Shown here in pieces: positions 22,101 to 36,400 of a stretch of DNA of 64,000 bases (position 1 is its first letter; every line of letters begins with the position of its first letter). Origin of the DNA: Pelecanus crispus (taxonomy: Eukaryota > Chordata > Aves > Pelecaniformes > Pelecanidae). The notes beneath the pieces are model-generated. The model was not told the DNA's origin. It worked only from the letters and a program-made list of their open reading frames with translations, and searched no databases. The DNA is taken from NCBI RefSeq assembly GCF_030463565.1, contig NC_134643.1, positions 77,807,721 to 77,871,720 of the forward strand, read 5' to 3'. The position numbers were made by a program, and so were the translations under genes.

Positions 22101-25100
22101 AGTACTTATCTGTAGGATATTTACTTACCAGAAGCTCAACATTTCCTATTCTGACTATTCACTGAATAAAGCAACCGAAAACCAAAGTCACAATAAATCC
22201 CACCACAAGTACCACTGCAAAAATCACATGCAAACCTACAGCATCCTGCTGCCAGTTTTAGGAAGAGAGATGAAAAGCTCAAAGGCTTAGCGAAAAATGC
22301 ACATTTTAAAATGGGGCATATTGTTTTCTCAGGAAGGGCTTCCTGTTTTTCAGATAAGAGACAGCTCTAGGCAAGGACAGAACAAAAGCCAAAGAGCCTC
22401 GCTGGAGTGAGAAGTGTCAGTGAAAACTTACAAAAGGAAGGCTTTGGGAAAGGCCATTTTTGCACGTGTTCCAGGTTGGAGTAAAAGACAGACACAGAGG
22501 GGACCAAAGAAAATCCTTTATGCTACACTTCTTTCTTTTGCTATTGCAAAGAAAAGCAAAGGCTGGGCAAGGGTAACTCAGCACTAGCTAGGGAAGCAGA
22601 ACGGAAGATGTAGTGGGTGACAAGATCTGCAACGCTAAAGATTATTTTAACCCAGCCTGCTGCCTAGACACTACAAGCCAAAGCATACACCTTGCACTTC
22701 AGCATTAGGAGGAGTATGCTAGCCCAGTCACCTAAAAATTAAAGAAAGGGTTAAAAAAACCCAACCAACCATTAGGACCTACTCAAGGAGATCTGATAGA
22801 GGAAGAGAATGTTTTCTTTGTGAGCAGCACTTCACCAGGAGCTCCAGAGCTGACAAGCTCACCCAAGATCAGCAGAACACGGCTCAGCCCAAGAGCAGCA
22901 GTGAGGAACAGATCTCACATGGGACACAGGAGAGACCAGAGCAGAGACAGAGGGTCCCGTTCTTCCCTCTGCAGCACACAGCACTCAAACAGGCAAGCTG
23001 TAAACCCCTTTCTCTCCTACCCAAACCTGAGGTCACTGCGGTCAGCTGAGCTTCACAACTAGGCCCTGCTAGGAGTATGAGCAATTATTCCTACCTGTTA
23101 GCCAAGTTCAGTCCTTAGCCTCTAAATAAAACCAAAAACACCCTCCTGAGAAGTTCCAGATGTCTGTGCCATATAACAGGATTTTGGTCCTCAAGCAGTT
23201 TTAAACTAAGTATTGCTTTACCCTCTGTTTCAGTATCCAGTTGCTTGGGACAGCTTTGAAGTTTTGGCAATGCCTAAGCACCTCAGGGACAGGAAAACAA
23301 AACAGCTGGAAAGCAAGCCACCACACCAGGACATGTTAAAGCCTCTCTGACAGCACTACCAGAAAGATGTCAGCCAATTCATGTATTTCACAGGACTGAG
23401 GTTTTTATTTCAGGCTGGCACTCCACAGTGTTTGCATTCTGCTCAGGCTTCTCAAAGCCAGGCTCACAGCCACAAAAGGCAAGGTATTGAACAAAGCCAA
23501 CATATTCTCAGAAGTCTCTATCATGGGTTTTACATAACACCCAGCAGCTGAGCCCCCAAAATGGTTCCAAGTGCTTTATAACCTGATGTATGCAACATAT
23601 TTCTACCAGCCAGTTGAGAAGATCCAAGAACAACGACTAATACCTTTTCTTCTTACCAAGCTCTAGCAGCATGGACTATTAGGGTGGAAGAGCTACACCA
23701 CACCATTCATCTCAGTAAGTAAAGCCACTTGCATAGGATATATAACTGCAGAAATGACAAAGGAACATTTATTTTGTGGGCCCCTTCTATAATTTCCTAT
23801 AACCTGCTCCTGAAATCAAAGCACAAAGCTTAGGAGAGGGTAGAGTTTGTCTTCTCCCCTCCAAAGTACACCTATGGAAAGCAGGATTTGTTTCTATTTT
23901 CAGTCATGCTTCCTGAACATTTGTGGAAGCAGGTAGGCAAGCTGCCTTACACATGTAGCACTCCATGAAGCAGTAGTCAGGCTGGATTTGTGTTTTTAAA
24001 GTGAGGTAGGAGACACAAGAACAAAAGGAAGTTCTGTTTCTTTGAAAACATCAGTGTCATCGAGTCCACTTGTGCCACAGCCTGTTTAACCACTAGGAGA
24101 AATGAGTATGGATGTGAGAGCAAGGGGAGGAGGAAGACAGTTTCTCCTGCGGCTTTGAGGCAGGACTGGAACGCAAGTAGACCTAGGAAAGCTCTACAAG
24201 CAGCTAAGACAAATACCACAAGGTAATCATTGCAGCATTATTACAGTGTCAAGACTGCAGAAAACTCAGCGACAGAAGTGTACTGGCACCATCATGGCAG
24301 GAGAATTCTCTACAGCAGCAGGAAGTAGATCATCATCATAGCCCAGAAAGTTTCACCTTACATGAAGCTTCAAAACACTTGATTTTACAGGGGAATCACT
24401 ACCTAGAAGAACATAGTTTAGATTTAGATTCCCCAGGAGCATCAGATAGCATTATTTTAAGCTAGCAAAACTGCAAGGTAGGGCAGCTAACACAGCAAGG
24501 TAGTAAAAGCTTCCTATGAGAGATTCTGCAGTCAGAACAGAGGCATAGCAGGGTAGGATCCAGTTTTCCTTTTGCAACTGCCTCAAGGGGTACACAAAAA
24601 AAAGCCTTGAAATTTACCCCTTCAATACCCCAGTGGATCAGTTAGTGTATTTTGATTATTATCACTGTTACTTATTATGGCTTACAGAATACAGAAGAAA
24701 ATTCTGATATCATCTCTTAGCAGTATTAAAAAAAACCAAACCATACCAAAGTCTCCAAGTCAGGATCTCAGAAAGAGTTCAAAGCCCAGTTCTGCCAGAC
24801 TTCCTACATGATCTTGCAAACTATTTTCCAGTCAACAAGTGGATGACAACCATCCCTTTGTTCTCTAGAACCACATCTGATGAAGCTATTAAAAAAAAGC
24901 ACCTCTTTGGACCACACACTTCCTCACTGGTTTCATACAGAACATAGCCACACTCTCAGCCTCTGGGTGTCGCTGTAACTGCAGTTAAGCCCTTACAACA
25001 GGTCAGCTAAGCCCCCCCCCCCCCAACATCATCCCTTGCAGGGCTAAGAAATTTTTCAAAACAAACTATCCCTACAATACCAAAGGCAAAAGCTAAGTTG

Positions 25101-25140
25101 TAAAAGCATCATTGAATTCAGAGAGACCCCTTTAGTTCCA
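19121..25140. other. Gene-free interval between convergent FGFR1OP2 and TM7SF3 3' ends
   Basis: No exon, RNA gene or recognisable transposon was seen on either strand. It holds oligo-A and oligo-T tracts (20273-20288, 21645-21660), a 26-bp perfect tandem duplication at 21265-21316, a C13 run at 25012-25024 and isolated AATAAA hexamers (20789-20794, around 23124). The short open frames have no homology I recognise. Part of it could be an extended 3' UTR of FGFR1OP2. Confidence 0.6.
21265..21316. repeat. 26-bp perfect tandem duplication, intergenic
   Basis: Unit 21265-21290 (starts GGTACATTTTTGAAAATTC) is repeated exactly at 21291-21316. Confidence 0.95.
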
Positions 25141-25144
25141 ATAG

Positions 25145-27173
25145 TCTTTGCAAAAAGACATCTTTATTATAAAAGATATAGAAAATTAGAGTTAAACTTG
25201 TTTCTTCCACAACATTAATCACAGCAATTATAAAAAAAAAGGTAAACATGTTTAAGAGCATTTATATACCAAATAAGTGTTTGCTACTTGCCATCAAATA
25301 CGGCAAAGACATGCTCAGTATCAGTGCGGTAAGGGCAGTCAGCAAGCATCAGCCTGCCAGAGGCCAGGGAAGAGCTCCTCGTTTACCCCCACATGCCACA
25401 GAATAGCACAGTGAAGCAAGACCCAAACTGCAGGATCTCAGCCTTGCTCAGCTGTTTGAGGCAGATGTTCCAGCTCCAGATAATCATGGGAGTTGTCTCT
25501 GTAAACATCAGATCAGCTCAGTCACCTCAGGTACTATATCATTAAGCTTTCACTCAAAGAAAAATGGCCAGTAAGTAGACTCATTTTAAAGTAGTTAATT
25601 CCTTTCTATTGCCAGGGTGTTTTAACTTTCAACTAAGTTCCCAGATAAAGTTCTTTTGCCAGTTTCGTTACAAAGAGTTGTTTCTTACATACTTACTACC
25701 AAGAATTTAAAGCAGTGGCTGAGAACTTAAGTTTCCACCACCAGGGTATTTGCTCATGGTGGTTCCATTCAGGCAGCAGAACAGCCATTCACCTTCAGGC
25801 AGGAAGGACTCTGCACTTTGCTGCCCACAAAGGTACAAAGATAGTGAGACTAAGAAGGAAGAGCCACCATAACCTGTATCAAGATAGAGGATGCAAGACT
25901 TCAACTATCATTTAATGCATTACAGATCACCATGTAAACACTGAATGTGAAGACCAGAATTGGGCATGGGGGGCAAGGGCAGCCTCAGAACTGGTTGTGC
26001 ATTTGCATGAGCCAAAACCACAACACTCCAGTTTGCATTTTGAAAATGGCTGTTTGTTTTAAGGAAATTAATATAGCCACCACACAAGATTCAATCCTCC
26101 ACTGAACACAAGAGTGATCTCTTATCTGTTTTTATACTACATTCTGCTTTGGGCAGATGCAATCCAAATTGGTAAGGGACACATTCAGTCAGCAAGGATC
26201 CTGGTCAGTATTTTGCCAGCTGGATGCTGTTTTCACCCCTTAAAGGCAAAATTAAAAGATATATTGATTAAAAATAGTTAGTGTTTCAACTAATTCCAGG
26301 AAAAAAAACCCTGCTGTTGGTTACAAAGACCTTATTTAGTTTTTTCTTTTATGACAGCACCATCAAAAAAGAGATTATACCAGAGCAGAAACAAGTCACA
26401 GGCTGTTCAGAAAGCAAACAAGGAGGCAAACCTCTTGTGTTCTCTTAGTAGCCATCTCTGCACAGAGACCAGATGACCAGCTTGCTACAGAACCATCCAA
26501 AAGCGAGGGAGAAAGTCTTCTTGTCTCAGATCAGGCCCACTTCCTGAGCCCCAGTGTGCACACTTACAACAGTTAATTCAGTGCAGTTTAAATTCAAGCC
26601 ACTTAGTTTAGCTTGCAAGGTTCAGTAATACTTCTTGGAAACATTTGTGTCTGCAGCCGCACATTTTGTACCTATATTAGAAGGTGCTACTTTGGTTCCT
26701 GCTAGAAGAACTCTTTCTGTGTACAGTCCTTACGTCTCGTCCCTCGCAATTTGACAGACTGCTCACCTTCAGGAGCAAGTCAGGCAATATTTCAGCAGTG
26801 GTTTCCACACTGCAAGGGAAGAACCAGCATTGTACAGGTTGCTTTCCAAAGGCTGTTTTATACTTTAAATACCTAAACATCAAACTAGATCACCACAAGA
26901 TAAATACCTGTACTTGACCATTAGTACCAGATTCTGCAGCTAGACATTACGCATATTACAGTGGGCTGAGTGGGCCATTGAGGAAAAAGTCACAAAACAG
27001 CATGTAGTGTACCAGACAGATAACTTTTCTTCCAGGTTGGGCAAATATGTTCCTCTTAATAAGCAGGACAAATTGGCAGTGGTAAATCCTGCACCACTGG
27101 CTGGTTTGCTGGTGATCACTCATCTCACCATTCCTAGATTCTTCCTCTCTGTTCCCACCAGTTATTTGGCAGG
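25145..27173 (-). other. TM7SF3: TM7SF3 3' UTR
   Basis: About 2 kb of AT-rich sequence without coding signs between the TAA and a minus-strand AATAAA at 25163-25168. I saw no other canonical signal in between. The end is inferred. Confidence 0.6.
25163..25168 (-). terminator. TM7SF3: Poly(A) signal, TM7SF3
   Basis: TTTATT on the plus strand, so AATAAA on the minus strand, followed downstream by GATGTCTTTTTG, a T/G-rich element. Confidence 0.6.
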
Positions 27174-27436
27174 TTACAGAAGCAGCGGAGTTCTTTCCCC
27201 AGCTGGCTGCTCCTTCTGAAAAAACTCTTTAATATGCAGTAGCTTGTTATGGATCCTCTCTCTTAGGGGAGGGATATGATGGCTAGGGTCTAAGACATTG
27301 GTGCTTCTGCGTTCCCTTTCCCGCTTCCAGGTGAGATAGGGGTGCGGAGGGAAGGGCACTTCACTTCTCTCTCGGCGAAGCTGCACAGTTACTCCACTGA
27401 GGGCCAGCATTGTCCACACTGACAGGATAATGAAGT
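27174..27436 (-). CDS. TM7SF3: TM7SF3 exon 12 (TM7, tail and stop)
   Basis: Completes Asp477 and encodes 86 codons plus TAA at 27176-27174. It starts FIILSVWTMLALSG (TM7); the arginine-rich tail contains PHPYLTWKRERERR and ends GERTPLLL. The acceptor is ctctttttcag. Confidence 0.93.
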
Positions 27437-30400
27437 CTGAAAAAGAGAAAACAAACAGGTTCTTATATCAAAGCAAACCATTCCTTCCTTTCCCAAGCAC
27501 AAACACTGAACAAATTTAGCAACAGAAAGGAATGAAGCATTGTCTCTGCATCTGCACACACCTAGAGTAAATCCATGAAAAGGCAAGAACATGCGTGCAT
27601 TTGAGATGAGTCTGTTTAGTCACCATATCAGGCCTTTTGACTGCCCACTCTGCAAACTCATCAGCAAGGTAGCAGTCCAAGCCTGAGAAGCACCTTTCAC
27701 AGGGGCCTTTGTCACATAACACCTGCTGGAAGGTTGGTGCCTTTGAGTGTGCTCAGTATTTCTTTTAGAGGACTAGAATTTATCATCTAGGTGTTAAAGC
27801 TCACACCATACTTACTGTGTTCTCCTTTCTTCCCTTCCTACCCTCAACACTCACTGTTTACAACGGAAACAGAGGCAGTGGTTTCTCAAATAAGCATTCA
27901 TACAAGACAACTTTTTTTTCAAGAACTAAAAGAACAGTACTCACCATTTGTCTGAAAAGGCACATTGGTGTAAGCTCTGTTGAAGTAATCATTGAGGACC
28001 CTTCTGAGTAGGTCTAAGGTGATGTAAGCAAGACTTGTGTAGACATAACAAGCAATAGCTAGGATCACTGCATAAGAGCCTACTATTCCAGAGGCCAGTA
28101 TGTTCAGCTAGAGGGGGAGAAAAAAACCCACAGCTTTAGGAGATCAATAAACACTCTTTATTTCCCCACCTCCTTAAGGCAGTATTTTGTATTAGTTCTT
28201 CTATGAGAAATTGGCTGCACACAACTGTTATCCAGACAACCGGTTAAAATAGCAGAAGTTGACTAAATACAAGTGTTAGTGGATGCTATGTGCAACATTG
28301 CAAAAAGTAATTCCTTTGCTTACGGACCATTTAACAAAAGTAGCGTTGAACAGAAACTCCCTAGAGCTGGTCCTGTGCTGGGCTTCATGAAGCTGTGTTA
28401 TGTCTTCTATACATATCCCACAGGGCTACAGTTTGCATTAAGAAGTCTGACACCCTTTTCTCTCCCCTCCTGAGGTGACAGCATGATTACTTACAATTCT
28501 TGGACAGCCAACAAAAAGCACTGGAATCATCAAGGCTACAGAAGTAAAGGTTACCCAGAACACAACATCATCACGGAAGACCCTGTAGTCTCCTGCAAAG
28601 ACACCATATTCCACATGTAATTTACTAGTTAGCAAAACATTTCCTTTTTTGTAAGTGCTTGGGGGTAAGCTTTTTCCCCAAGGATTCTGTATATTCAGAA
28701 ATCTAGAGTACAGTGTGGAAAAGCTTAGCTTTCGAGCTCAAACACCAATTAAGATGCATTGTAACACAGTTACTCAAAACAAGAGCAGAAAAAGACCATT
28801 CCAGTTGAGTATACATCCTGTACTCCAAGTTAGGACAGCAGATCTCGTCCGTGAAACAAAGATTTTTGATGATGTATATGATACTCATCTGGTAAGAAGG
28901 AAAAGTACCAGAGTACTTCTGCCCAATAAGAAGCCTTTTTATTGCCTATATAGGTTTATAATCAATAAACCTGCATCTGTGTTTGACTCTAGAGTATGGT
29001 GCAAGTATAGCCATTACAACAACACAAGGCAGCAAACTCTTCTGCCTTTAGGAAGAATAATGAAGTCACTCACTACTTTGTTCCCCCTGCTTTCTAAGGC
29101 CTGTCAATTAAACAGAGGTGACAAGCTGACCCCCAGCTGAGTCACTGTTTTACTTTAATGAAAAGCAACCAGGGACTGCATGGATTATCACAGAATTGTG
29201 GCTTGAGTCAAACACAGATAACTGGAGAATGAAAAAAACTGTTCCACCAAGGGATCTTAAGTAGAAGTTTTGAGATTTAAAATTACAATAGAGAAAGCAG
29301 CATGGCTGATGCTCTGATGTCCCAGAGGGATTTCAGTTCAGCAGCCTTGCTTGCTTTTAAGCCATTTGTCTATTGTTTCTCTCTTTAAAAAGTCATTCTA
29401 AAGACCCTGGATAATGTCAACCCAGCCGCAAATACAAGTTTGACTCTTACAGTGCAGTGCTCCCAGAGCCTTGCACTGTAGTATGGCGAAAGGTAACAGC
29501 AAGTCTCCTCTTAATCCACAATGCCTTTATGCCTGAAGCCTCTAAGTTAGACTACAGATTTTCTACTGTGACTTTTTCTGGATAGAGAACAAGACAGACA
29601 GCAAGTGCTCGCCTGGAACAGAGCTGGTGTCACAGACTGCTGAGACAGCACGCAGCATAGGTAGGAAGAGCTTCAGCAAGTTCTCTGCAGAATAAGCAGT
29701 TTCCTTTTCCCACCAGTGCAGAATCCCTAAGTAGTTTTAATTACAGCACAGTAGTTTTAATTACAGCACACCTGAAAGAAGCCTTCAGGTACATCTCTAT
29801 TCCTCCCAACACTGGAAAGGGAAAGTTAAATATAACACTAAGATAAACCAGATAGTGGCATTCATCTTAAAAGCCTTGCAGTGTCCCTGTAATACAGCAG
29901 GAACACATCACTCAACAGCCAGCACTTTGCAGCAGAGTATTTCAGTGCATACCTAGTGGAGTAAAGAAGACTGTCGATGAAAAGAGAAATCCCAGCACAA
30001 GTCCAATGATAAACATACAGAGTAGGACAGAGCCAAATCTCCACCAGCTTGCAACCAGGAAAAGCCCTCCAATAATTCCAGCTACTGCTGTCAAAATAAG
30101 ACGCACTGAAAAAGAAAAGGGGAAATTCCAACACTGAAGAATTCAGTTACTGCAACAACATATTCAGCAGCTTTACTTCCATGCTTGATTTTGTTACCTA
30201 ATGAAAACTTTCTGAAAAAAGCCAAACAAGAGTATCAGTATTTGCTTCACGCATTTCACAGACTCCAGTCTGCAACTGAGGATGTGCTCCTGGAAGAGTG
30301 GCATAGGACTGGAATGAAAGTCTTGCTACTATGTACATTAGTGCCTTGAGTTCTCAGGGCATTTATGGTTGCAACAGCTAATGCACATGTATCAAAAAAG

Positions 30401-33400
30401 TAACTATGAGGTAGGACAAAGACAAAAGGAACTAATTCTTGCTAGTCTAACAAGCAGGATGCAGACCTTCTACTCTGTCATTTTACAGATGAAATTCACA
30501 TTTGACCTGAAACTCAGGTCTACCCCATGATGAAAGAAGTAGGAAGGAAGTATACTGCAAATTTCCAGAGTTTCTGAAAACCTGTATCTTCCTTGGATAG
30601 ATACTTAAATTTGTCTTTTGTGGTTGCAGCTATTAATTCTGCACCACTATTTGATGTTGGAACCAACAGTTACTCTGTTGTGTATTCAGCTATTACAGTC
30701 ATCAGAGCTCAGTTCAAGTACCCAGGTATCACCCTCCTATCCTTCCTAAGGCTGGCCAACAACAAGCACAACTGAGGTTTTTACTTAAGGGATTCATAAC
30801 AACAATCCTTTAGGAAGAGCACAGGGTATCCTGACACACCTACTCACCATCATAACCAAGACCAGTTACCCTTGTAATGAATACAAAGAAGAAGAATCCT
30901 GAGAATATGAAGCCCATGAAGAATAAGTCTAGAGAAAAAGGAAGAAAGATTTAGTATGTTGTCATATCACTTCATACCAAGCCCACTTCAGTACATCTTC
31001 AGACATCTTCATGTTACAACAGGGAAAGAACATATCAGCTCACTGGCTGAGAAGCACAAAAGGAAAGCCAGACAACACTTTGTTCTGGAAAGGGGTGTCC
31101 TCAAGCACTTAAAATAATTAAAAAATTACATATTTATATTGCCCAGCATAGACCCTAGTTCTATGTTTCTGTTCTTTGCGTACCAGAAACTTCTCGCTCT
31201 GCACTTAAAAGCGGTGATCCTGTAAAAGCAAAGCAGTGGACCTAACTGGCACATAATCACTATCAAGTGAATCTTAGTAATAACACCACCATTCCAAGTT
31301 GTAGCAAGCTACATCTCTGAAATCCCACCCAGACTTATGAGGAAAAAACCCCACACCAAACACACACACACAAAATTCAGTACCTGTTTTCCAGAATCTG
31401 TGTCCAAAAAAGCAAGTGAAGAGACCAAGAACAGCAAAAGCAGTGAAGAATACTTTGGTAGAGAGTTTGCCTACAAGGAGAAAGAAAGAGTTACTAGAGC
31501 ATTCCACTACTGTCCCAACAAGGAGACAAAGGTAAGGTCAGGTTGCTGCCACTGAGTCTACTGACAACTTAATAGCTGCCACTCCTTCAGACACACCATG
31601 TGAGCAGATCTGCAATGCCTGAACTAACAGTTATTTTGATAGGATCTCCAACAATACTGAAGTAGTTCCAGTCTGATTAAGAAATCAAGAGCTTCCTCCT
31701 TATTCAAAAGGCTGAAGTTTCTGTAACAATAGTTAAGTAGTTCTAATTTGCTGTTTATAATACTGATACAGATTTACCTGAAAATTCTTTGCTCAGCTTT
31801 AAAAAAGGAACATCCAATCATCTATATAAAAATCAGCACTACAGGATTAGTGACCCAGGCAGCAGCTATAGTCTTTATCACTGCAGCCTTCACCATAGTC
31901 TCCCCTTAATATACCCTCCATGCAACAGAAAGGACCAGCAGCATCCCAGTATGGCTCACCTCTGTTTCCTATGCAAAATTCTTACTGATATTTAAGTTAT
32001 TTGAAACAAGTAAACCACATTTTCTTAGTTCTCCAAATTGGAGAAAAGGCATTTAGCCTAGATAATGTCTCATGTTGCCATAAGACAACACTGAGTTTGA
32101 CAACAGTTACTTGTGTTACAGTATATAAGAAAATAATCATGAGAACAAATTTTACTTTATGAACCATGTTCTACCCATTATTCTTGTCCCTTCTGCAGTC
32201 ATAACGGGAGTGACAGCTTTGCTCTTCTGCTCAAATTCTATCATTATACAGCTTTGTACAAAGTAGCATGACTCTAATCATTTCGCTATTGCTCACATTA
32301 TCTTCATGCTTATTTTAGGTGACTACCTCCTTTTAAAATATTTGTAAGTTACCAATTCCTGTTAGCACCAGCATAGTTAGAAAAATCAGGCTGGACCCTA
32401 TCTAGTTCATGTTTTATTACCTTAGTTTCACATGCAGCATCTATAGTCCTACAAGTGATTTAAGATGATGTATCCAGTTCAAATGGAAAAAAGCTAGAGT
32501 GGCACTACAGAGTTGAAAGCTATATATTTGCAAGCCACATACTAAACCTCCATTAAGTTAGACCTTCAATTGCTAATAGTTCTCCTTAGTCTTATTTCAT
32601 TATTCCAGAATTTTTCCTCAATCAAGAAGCAGACTCTGTCATGAAGTAACAAAATATACCTAATGCAAAACAAAGAGCTCCTTCACACATTAAAAAAAAA
32701 ATATCTCAAAAGCACCACTCAGCATGTTGGAGCACAAGCTTGAAATGAGTTGGCAAGGACATACAAGTCCCAACTTACTGAGAGAAGAGCAGTTATCCAC
32801 CAGGTCAGCAAAGCTGCAGGCATATGTATGCACAGGTATGTATGCAGCAGAAGTATTCCAAAGAGGATCCCATACTATGATGTTGTAGATCACACCTTGC
32901 CCAGGAAGTGAGGAAAAGTAGACATTGGTCTTGTCATCAGTTGTCAGCGTAAGCATCTGGAACAGTAAAGAATATTTTTTAATTGCAAGGAACTGCTTGT
33001 CACTGTTGGCATATTGATGTGTCCATACAGCTGAGGGAATAACTCAGCAGCTCAAAGACGGTGCTCAGCAAGAACTGCAGGCAAGAGCTCTCTTATTCCA
33101 AACCCTCTCAGTATTACCAATTGAAGCATTAAAGGCTTACAGGACAGACTCCACTTCCTCCAACATTACTATGTTTTCTGACAGGGGAGACAATTCTCTC
33201 ACTCATATGTTTTGCTCCTCCTCATTTGAGGGCACAGCTCAGTTTCCCTGTCAGTCTACTAACCCAGGTCTGGCCTCTGAAGCAGGCAAGGCTGCCATTC
33301 TACTCGCTAGCAAGGCCAGACAGGTCATGGCCACTGAGGTTCTCCCCTCTCTGTCCCTTCCAATCTCTTTGCTGCGGGGTAGGTAAACGTGCAGCAAGTG

Positions 33401-36400
33401 TTTGCTCTTGCATATCAGATCTCTTTATGCCACTCTAAATGGGGCCCATTTCTAGTCCAGTTCCACTATACCCTCTTCCCTCCTCTCTTCCTTGCATTCC
33501 CTCCCCAGTTCTCAGCATCTGAGGATGCCAGTCCCCAGCATCTATCAGGCATTGTAGGAGACTGTATCAATCTGTCAGAAGTGGCTCAACTTCTGGATTT
33601 ACAGGCACTCAGTGGCAGCACTGCTATAGGCAAGCTGGCCTCAACATCACTGAAGGAGCACTGTGGCTAAAGTAGTATTCATCAAGCAGGAAGACACTGC
33701 AATAAGAGCTTGTTTAACTGAGAAAAGAGTGCAAGACATAGAAACATGTCACAGACCAGTCACTAACATCTACCTAATATCAGAGCCCACTGCAAGAAGC
33801 CTGAATTCTGCCACATTTCAGGCTGTGCTAACTAGCCACCTCTGCCCCAAGAGAGAGTGGTTGTCATTTTGCATGCATCACTCACTTTATACTTCCTAGC
33901 CAGAAATCCCAGATACAAGCAAGAAGCCTGAAGCATCAGCAGCTTGCTTATGTCACCACTCAAAGATAAGCACAGAGGAGGAGAAAACTTAAGATGACGC
34001 CACTGCCACATGCCTGGCACACCAGTGCTTCAGACTTACTTTAATGCCATTAGCTTTGATACTTTGCACCTCAGACATCTTCCGTATGTGGCTCATGAGT
34101 ACCATCTCAGAAAGATCGTTCTCTGGTAAGAAGTACTGGTAGACATCATAGCGCAATCGCCATCTGGAGTTCTGACCAGTCCCTGAATCGCAGGATGGTG
34201 GGTTTGCTCCCCTACAATTAAAGGGAGATCAGCTATGTGCCCAGCAGAAGCCCACAGATCTTAACATTAGTTTTCAGAAATTACTTGTCCAAGCTGGCAG
34301 TATTTGGCTCCTACTCTTTTAGAGGTTAACACCAGCAACTAATTCAAAAAGACTGTAAATGTCTGTGAGCACAGACTACAGCAGTATTATGCTAAACTAC
34401 CCTGATGCAGGTAGTATCTGTGCCGGTACCTGCCTTTACACTTACAGAGGCTTCCTATGAGTTGTCATAAGGAACGAGCACAAGAATTCCAAGAGGTCAC
34501 AACAACCAAAGATCACAGCACCGTTTGTTTTTCCGTGCATGCTATACATACAGCTCTGAACATAGCCTTCCCCATTCCCTGCCTATCACTTGCGACATCA
34601 GGCACCATTCAGGAAATAATGCCTTACAACTTGAAGTCTCAACATTAAACAAAACTCCAGGTCATTATCATGCTTCAGTACCAGTAAAGAATAAAACTGG
34701 CTATAATACACAACTGTCCTCAAATTAAGTCATGTTGAGGAATAGGAAGATCTAGTACTGGCTGACTGCTTACACAGCTGAAGTGGCATAACTTCTCCCA
34801 CAAGATGCAACTCTCAACTTTTATCTCTGAGTTACCTCTCCCCCTCCTCCTCTTCCTCATTTACTTCTCAGTTTGTTGCAGCAAACAAGACATCTACCAG
34901 CAGCTGGATGGTCAGCCTTGCCAGTAGAATCTTGTTTTATGACCTTTGCCAAATACAGGACTCAAAGGATGCCTTGCTCAGTGCACTGAAGTTTTTCCAC
35001 ACACCTGGTATATCCCAAGTTTGCAGGGGCAAACTTAATGTGTATATCAACCAATGTATAGTCTAGGTAAATATTTGGATCCACTTCCAAGTCAAATTCT
35101 AGATTGCAGCCTCCAGGAATAGGATCTAGAACAGAGAAAAAACAGCTGTAGTAGTTTTTACATCCCCCTTACACAGCATGAAAAAAGTTCTAAGACCTCA
35201 GCAATGCATGTACTTTGCAGGCATAGTCTGCTTGCTGAGCACATAAAACTGTCAGGTTCTAGTCCTACAGACAACACAAGTGGTTTCACTGCAGTCTAAG
35301 ATAAGTCCCAGTACATAGGCACAGCAGTTTTCTACTCTAAGGCTGAAGTCATGACAAGACCATGCAGTACATCCTATACACAACTCACAATTCAGCAGTA
35401 ATACTAAACTTTTCCAGCTCATTTCAAAAGATTTTCTGGCATCTCCATCATATGATTGCACCATGTAAGGACATCACTTCTGAAAGGTCAACGTTTTGTT
35501 TCATAGTTAACTTGTAATAAGCAGAGCTGGTATCCCTTAAGTAATAAGAACATACCTTTCTCCATATAGGGAATAGAGAGAGCTGTGCTGAGCACCTGGC
35601 TAGCATCCAGCGACCGAAGGTACCACGTACATACGCTCTGTTGAGGCCGAAGGATGGAAACGAGTCCTTTGTCTACTCCGGTTCCTGAGCTGTTCACAGA
35701 TGGATTCTGGACAGAAATAAATTATATGAACAAGCAGTTCTTCTTGAGAAGATTTCCACCACAGCTTGATGTATTGCACAGAAGTCACATTCCTGCCACA
35801 AACCTGTAGGGCACACATTTCAGTGCCAGGTGACACAGATGAGGCATTCAGCCCTTAGCTAGCTAGTAAAAAAAGGAAGATGGGAAAAAAAAAAAAAGGA
35901 GCTGGAAAAAGGGAGTGGCCTCTGACACCACACACCACCTAGTTCAGGCTCAAAGACCTGAGTGGTAAGTTTGAGACTACTAAAGAGTTAATAATCACAT
36001 GAAAATTGCAGAGAAATCTAGCTAGTTGAAGTCTACTGCTGCACAGCAATGGTGTGAATAGTAAAGGTGTAAAAGGATTGGAATATCCCTCACCAAAAGC
36101 TGTGAGATGTCACTAAAGGGGACTCTGGGAATCAGAGTGCAGAAGCACCTCACCATCTCCACCAGAATGGAGATGACTGTATGATAGCTGGCTTAACACT
36201 AGCCATGCCAGACAACAGTGCTTGGGGCCAGGTCAGCTACTGACCCAATGCCCACCAGCACCATCCTTTTCAGAACTGGGGGTCTTGAGGAAAGATCAGG
36301 CAGTGTCACACTCGCATGGCTGGAACAACCAATTGACCCACAGTCAAATCTATTTTTCAGCATGGAAAATGTGCTTTTGTCCAAGAAGGCCACAGTTATC

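Noticed and set aside
28655-29140. 161-codon open frame on the plus strand inside a TM7SF3 intron
   Set aside because: No ATG at its start, no recognisable domain, no flanking splice signals, and antisense to an intron; chance is the simplest explanation.
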